Assembly: GCA_963519305.1 (NCBI GenBank)
Contig: CAUQMS010000001.1
Coordinates: 372,001 to 436,000 of the forward strand
Length of the DNA: 64,000 bases
Origin: Ewingella sp963519305
GTDB taxonomy: Bacteria; Pseudomonadota; Gammaproteobacteria; Enterobacterales; Enterobacteriaceae
Reading direction: 5' to 3'
This document shows positions 61,574 through 64,000 of this stretch, one piece after another (position 1 is the first letter of the stretch; each line of letters opens with the position of its first letter). The notes beneath the pieces were generated by a model. It ran no database searches. It was not told the origin of the DNA and saw only the letters and a program-made list of their open reading frames with translations. Both the position numbers and the translations under genes were made by a program.

Positions 61574-63853
61574 ATGGACGAACAACTCAAGCAAAGTGCG
61601 CTCGACTTCCATGAGTTCCCGGTACCGGGAAAAATTCAGGTCTCCCCAACCAAACCTCTCGCTACCCAGCGTGATCTGGCGCTGGCCTATTCGCCAGGTG
61701 TCGCGGCACCTTGCCTGGAAATTCAGAAAGACCCGCTGGCTGCCTATAAATACACGGCCAAGGGCAATCTGGTGGCGGTAATTTCCAACGGTACGGCGGT
61801 GCTTGGTTTGGGCAATATTGGCGCACTGGCGGGCAAGCCGGTGATGGAAGGCAAAGGTGTGCTGTTTAAGAAGTTTGCAGGTATCGACGTATTTGATATC
61901 GAAATCGATGAGCTGGACCCCGATAAGCTCATCGACATTATTGCCTCGCTGGAGCCGACGTTCGGCGGCGTCAATCTTGAAGATATCAAAGCTCCTGAGT
62001 GTTTTTACATTGAGCAAAAACTGCGTGAGCGCATGAAGATCCCGGTCTTCCACGATGACCAGCACGGTACGGCGATCATCTGCACGGCGGCAGTGCTTAA
62101 CGGTCTACGCGTGGTCGGGAAAAGTATTTCCGACGTGCGGCTGGTGGTATCAGGTGCCGGTGCAGCGGCGATTGCCTGCCTGAATTTACTGGTGGCGCTG
62201 GGCCTGAAGGCTCACAACATCGTTGCCTGCGATTCACGCGGTGTGATTTACAAAGGCCGCGAAGAGAACATGGCAGAAACCAAAGCGGCCTACGCTATTG
62301 ACGATAACGGCCAGCGCACCCTCGCAGACGTTATTGCAGATGCGGATATTTTCCTCGGCTGTTCCGGCCCCGGCGTGTTGACGCAGGAGATGGTAAAACT
62401 CATGGCGAAAAGCCCGCTGATTCTCGCGCTGGCTAACCCTGAACCCGAGATTTTACCGCCGCTTGCCAAAGCGGTTCGTCCTGACGCCATTATCTGCACC
62501 GGGCGCTCCGATTACCCCAATCAGGTCAATAATGTGTTGTGCTTCCCGTTCCTGTTCCGCGGCGCGCTGGATGTCGGAGCAACAGTCATCAACGAAGAGA
62601 TGAAGCTGGCCTGCGTTCATGCGATAGCCGATCTGGCGATGGCGGAACAGAGCGACGTGGTGGCCTCGGCTTATGGCGAAGAGGAGCTCTCTTTCGGGCC
62701 TGAATACTTGATCCCGAAACCTTTCGACCCGCGTTTGATCGTGAAAATTGCGCCTGCGGTGGCGAAAGCCGCGATGGACTCCGGCGTGGCGACTCGGCCA
62801 ATCAAAGATTTTGATGCCTACGTCGAGAAACTGTCGGAATTTATCTACAAAACGAATCTGTTTATGAAGCCGATTTTTTCTCAGGCCAAAAAGGACGCCA
62901 AACGCGTCGTTATGGCAGAGGGGGAAGAGGAGCGGGTGCTGCAGGCCACGCAAGAACTGGTGACACTGGGGCTGGCGAAACCCATTCTTGTCGGGCGTCC
63001 GAGCGTTATCGATATGCGGCTTAAAAAGCTGGGCTTACAGATTCAGGCAGGCAAGGATTTTGAGGTAGTAAACAACGAATCTGATCCGCGCTTCAATGAA
63101 TACTGGAGCGAATATTACGAGCTGATGAAGCGCCGGGGTGTGTCACAGGAGCAGGCGCGCCGCGCAGTGATAGGTAACCCAACGTTAATTGCGGCCATCA
63201 TGCTGTTACGCGGTGAAGCGGATGCGATGATTTGCGGCACCATCGGCACTTACCATGAACATTATGACGTGGTGGAAAAGGTCTTTGGTTTCCGTGGCGG
63301 GGTCAGCGTGGCGGGTGCCATGAACGCCTTACTGCTGCCCAGCGGGAATACGTTTATCGCCGATACCTACGTCAATGACGACCCGACGCCGGAACAGCTG
63401 GCAGAAATCATCCTGATGGCGGCAGAAACAGTGCGGCGCTTTGGTATCGAGCCAAAAGTCGCGCTACTGTCGCACTCCAGTTTTGGTACGTCGGACTGCC
63501 CGGCGGCGCGCAAAATGCGTAAAACGCTGGAGCTGGTGAATCAGATGGCACCCGATCTTGAAATCGACGGTGAGATGCACGGTGATGCCGCACTGGTGGA
63601 AAGTATCCGTCAGGACATCATGCCCGACAGCCCGCTGAAGGGGGCGGCGAATATTCTCATCATGCCCAATATGGAAGCTGCGCGTATCAGCTATAACCTG
63701 CTGAGGGTTTCCTGTTCAGAAGGGGTAACGGTCGGACCTGTGCTGATGGGGGTGTCAAAACCTGTGCACATCCTGACGCCGATCGCTTCGGTGCGACGCA
63801 TCGTGAATATGGTGGCGCTGGCCGTCGTGGAGGCGCAGACCGAGCCGTTATGA
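61574..63853 (+). CDS. maeB: NADP-dependent malic enzyme MaeB
   Basis: Converts malate to pyruvate, CO2 and NADPH. It has 759 aa, with an N-terminal malic-enzyme domain (AYSPGVAAPCLEI, VFHDDQHGTAIICTAAVLNG, nucleotide site LVVSGAGAAAIACLNLL) and a C-terminal phosphotransacetylase-like domain (about residues 430-755, RGGVSVAGAMNALLLPSGN, IDGEMHGDAALVESIRQD) that binds acetyl-CoA for allosteric control. The ATG follows AAAGGACC. The frame extending to 61523 lacks support. Confidence 0.97.
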   Translation: MDEQLKQSALDFHEFPVPGKIQVSPTKPLATQRDLALAYSPGVAAPCLEIQKDPLAAYKYTAKGNLVAVISNGTAVLGLGNIGALAGKPVMEGKGVLFKKFAGIDVFDIEIDELDPDKLIDIIASLEPTFGGVNLEDIKAPECFYIEQKLRERMKIPVFHDDQHGTAIICTAAVLNGLRVVGKSISDVRLVVSGAGAAAIACLNLLVALGLKAHNIVACDSRGVIYKGREENMAETKAAYAIDDNGQRTLADVIADADIFLGCSGPGVLTQEMVKLMAKSPLILALANPEPEILPPLAKAVRPDAIICTGRSDYPNQVNNVLCFPFLFRGALDVGATVINEEMKLACVHAIADLAMAEQSDVVASAYGEEELSFGPEYLIPKPFDPRLIVKIAPAVAKAAMDSGVATRPIKDFDAYVEKLSEFIYKTNLFMKPIFSQAKKDAKRVVMAEGEEERVLQATQELVTLGLAKPILVGRPSVIDMRLKKLGLQIQAGKDFEVVNNESDPRFNEYWSEYYELMKRRGVSQEQARRAVIGNPTLIAAIMLLRGEADAMICGTIGTYHEHYDVVEKVFGFRGGVSVAGAMNALLLPSGNTFIADTYVNDDPTPEQLAEIILMAAETVRRFGIEPKVALLSHSSFGTSDCPAARKMRKTLELVNQMAPDLEIDGEMHGDAALVESIRQDIMPDSPLKGAANILIMPNMEAARISYNLLRVSCSEGVTVGPVLMGVSKPVHILTPIASVRRIVNMVALAVVEAQTEPL

Positions 63854-63881
63854 ATCTAGGTATTACGTTGTGAAAAATGAC

Positions 63882-63910
63882 AATGGGCGTCGTTTCCGGC
63901 GCCCATTTTT
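63882..63910. terminator. Bidirectional terminator after maeB
   Basis: Arms aatgggcgtcg and cggcgcccatt (one G-U pair) around TTTC, then TTTTT. Confidence 0.88.
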
Positions 63911-63922
63911 ATGGAAACTGTT

Positions 63923-64000
63923 TCAGTATTCCACTTCACCAATGCGTTCGAGCGCATCAACAATTAAATCCCAGAAACGCTGATGGTCGAGTTTCACCGC
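63923..64000 (-). CDS. Unrecognised protein, C-terminal 25 residues (cut by window edge)
   Basis: The reverse strand reads KLDHQRFWDLIVDALERIGE then VEY and a TGA at 63925-63923, directly behind the maeB terminator. The amphipathic helix and clean stop suggest a real gene end. The fragment is too short to name. Confidence 0.55.
   Translation of the reverse strand, partial: AVKLDHQRFWDLIVDALERIGEVEY

Overview
This window is chromosomal DNA of an enterobacterium (order Enterobacterales). Almost every gene has a close Escherichia coli counterpart, and most lie in E. coli order: yegE-alkA-[insert]-yegD-mdtAB, then yfgG/yfgF-ppx-ppk-purN-purM-upp-uraA-hda-yfgD-bepA-perM-bcp-gcvR-dapA-bamC-purC-ypfJ-tmcA-ypfH-ypfN-dapE-yffB-ypfM-acrD-nudK-ypfG-tktB-talA-maeB. 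Several features differ from E. coli: an mgtE gene, a chromosomal tellurite-type ter cluster, speG beside ppk, a yeaL homologue beside tmcA, and palindromic intergenic repeats. Together these suggest a Yersiniaceae-type genus such as Rahnella, Ewingella or Serratia. The genus is inference.

Region 1 (1-5056): the start of the multidrug efflux operon mdtAB (reverse strand, mdtB cut by the window edge), an aldo/keto reductase and the Hsp70-like gene yegD.

Region 2 (5057-16709): an insert between yegD and alkA, genes adjacent in E. coli K-12. It opens with about 700 bp of non-coding DNA made of two inverted, collinear copies of a roughly 300-bp multi-hairpin repeat. A reverse-strand operon follows: a degenerate IS200-type (Y1) transposase-like protein, an ATP-grasp ligase, two phosphoribosyltransferase-fold proteins, a HAD phosphatase and a CitE-like aldolase. 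This set has been predicted to make a nucleoside-like metabolite in Ter stress systems. Divergently across an AT-rich 720-bp gap lies terZABCDE, closed by an intrinsic terminator.

Region 3 (16788-29214): alkA; the membrane GGDEF/degenerate-EAL protein YegE; mgtE with the small membrane gene yfgG; then yfgF (c-di-GMP phosphodiesterase) behind a perfect FNR palindrome; then ppk-ppx for polyphosphate. The yegE/mgtE junction joins blocks that are far apart in E. coli.

Region 4 (29518-49539): a dense housekeeping block. It covers purine and uracil salvage (purMN, upp, uraA, purC), replication control (hda), outer-membrane assembly (bepA, bamC), lysine/DAP synthesis (dapA, dapE), the peroxidase Bcp, GcvR and the tRNA acetyltransferase TmcA. 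A VanY-like M15 peptidase gene overlaps the end of dapE by four bases.

Region 5 (49949-64000): a TPR protein, the 19-residue microprotein gene ypfM, the RND pump acrD, a small helix-turn-helix protein, nudK, two exported proteins, tktB-talA (pentose phosphate pathway) and maeB. The final 78 bases are the reverse-strand 3' end of an unrecognised gene. No tRNA, rRNA, CRISPR array, intact insertion sequence or prophage was seen.
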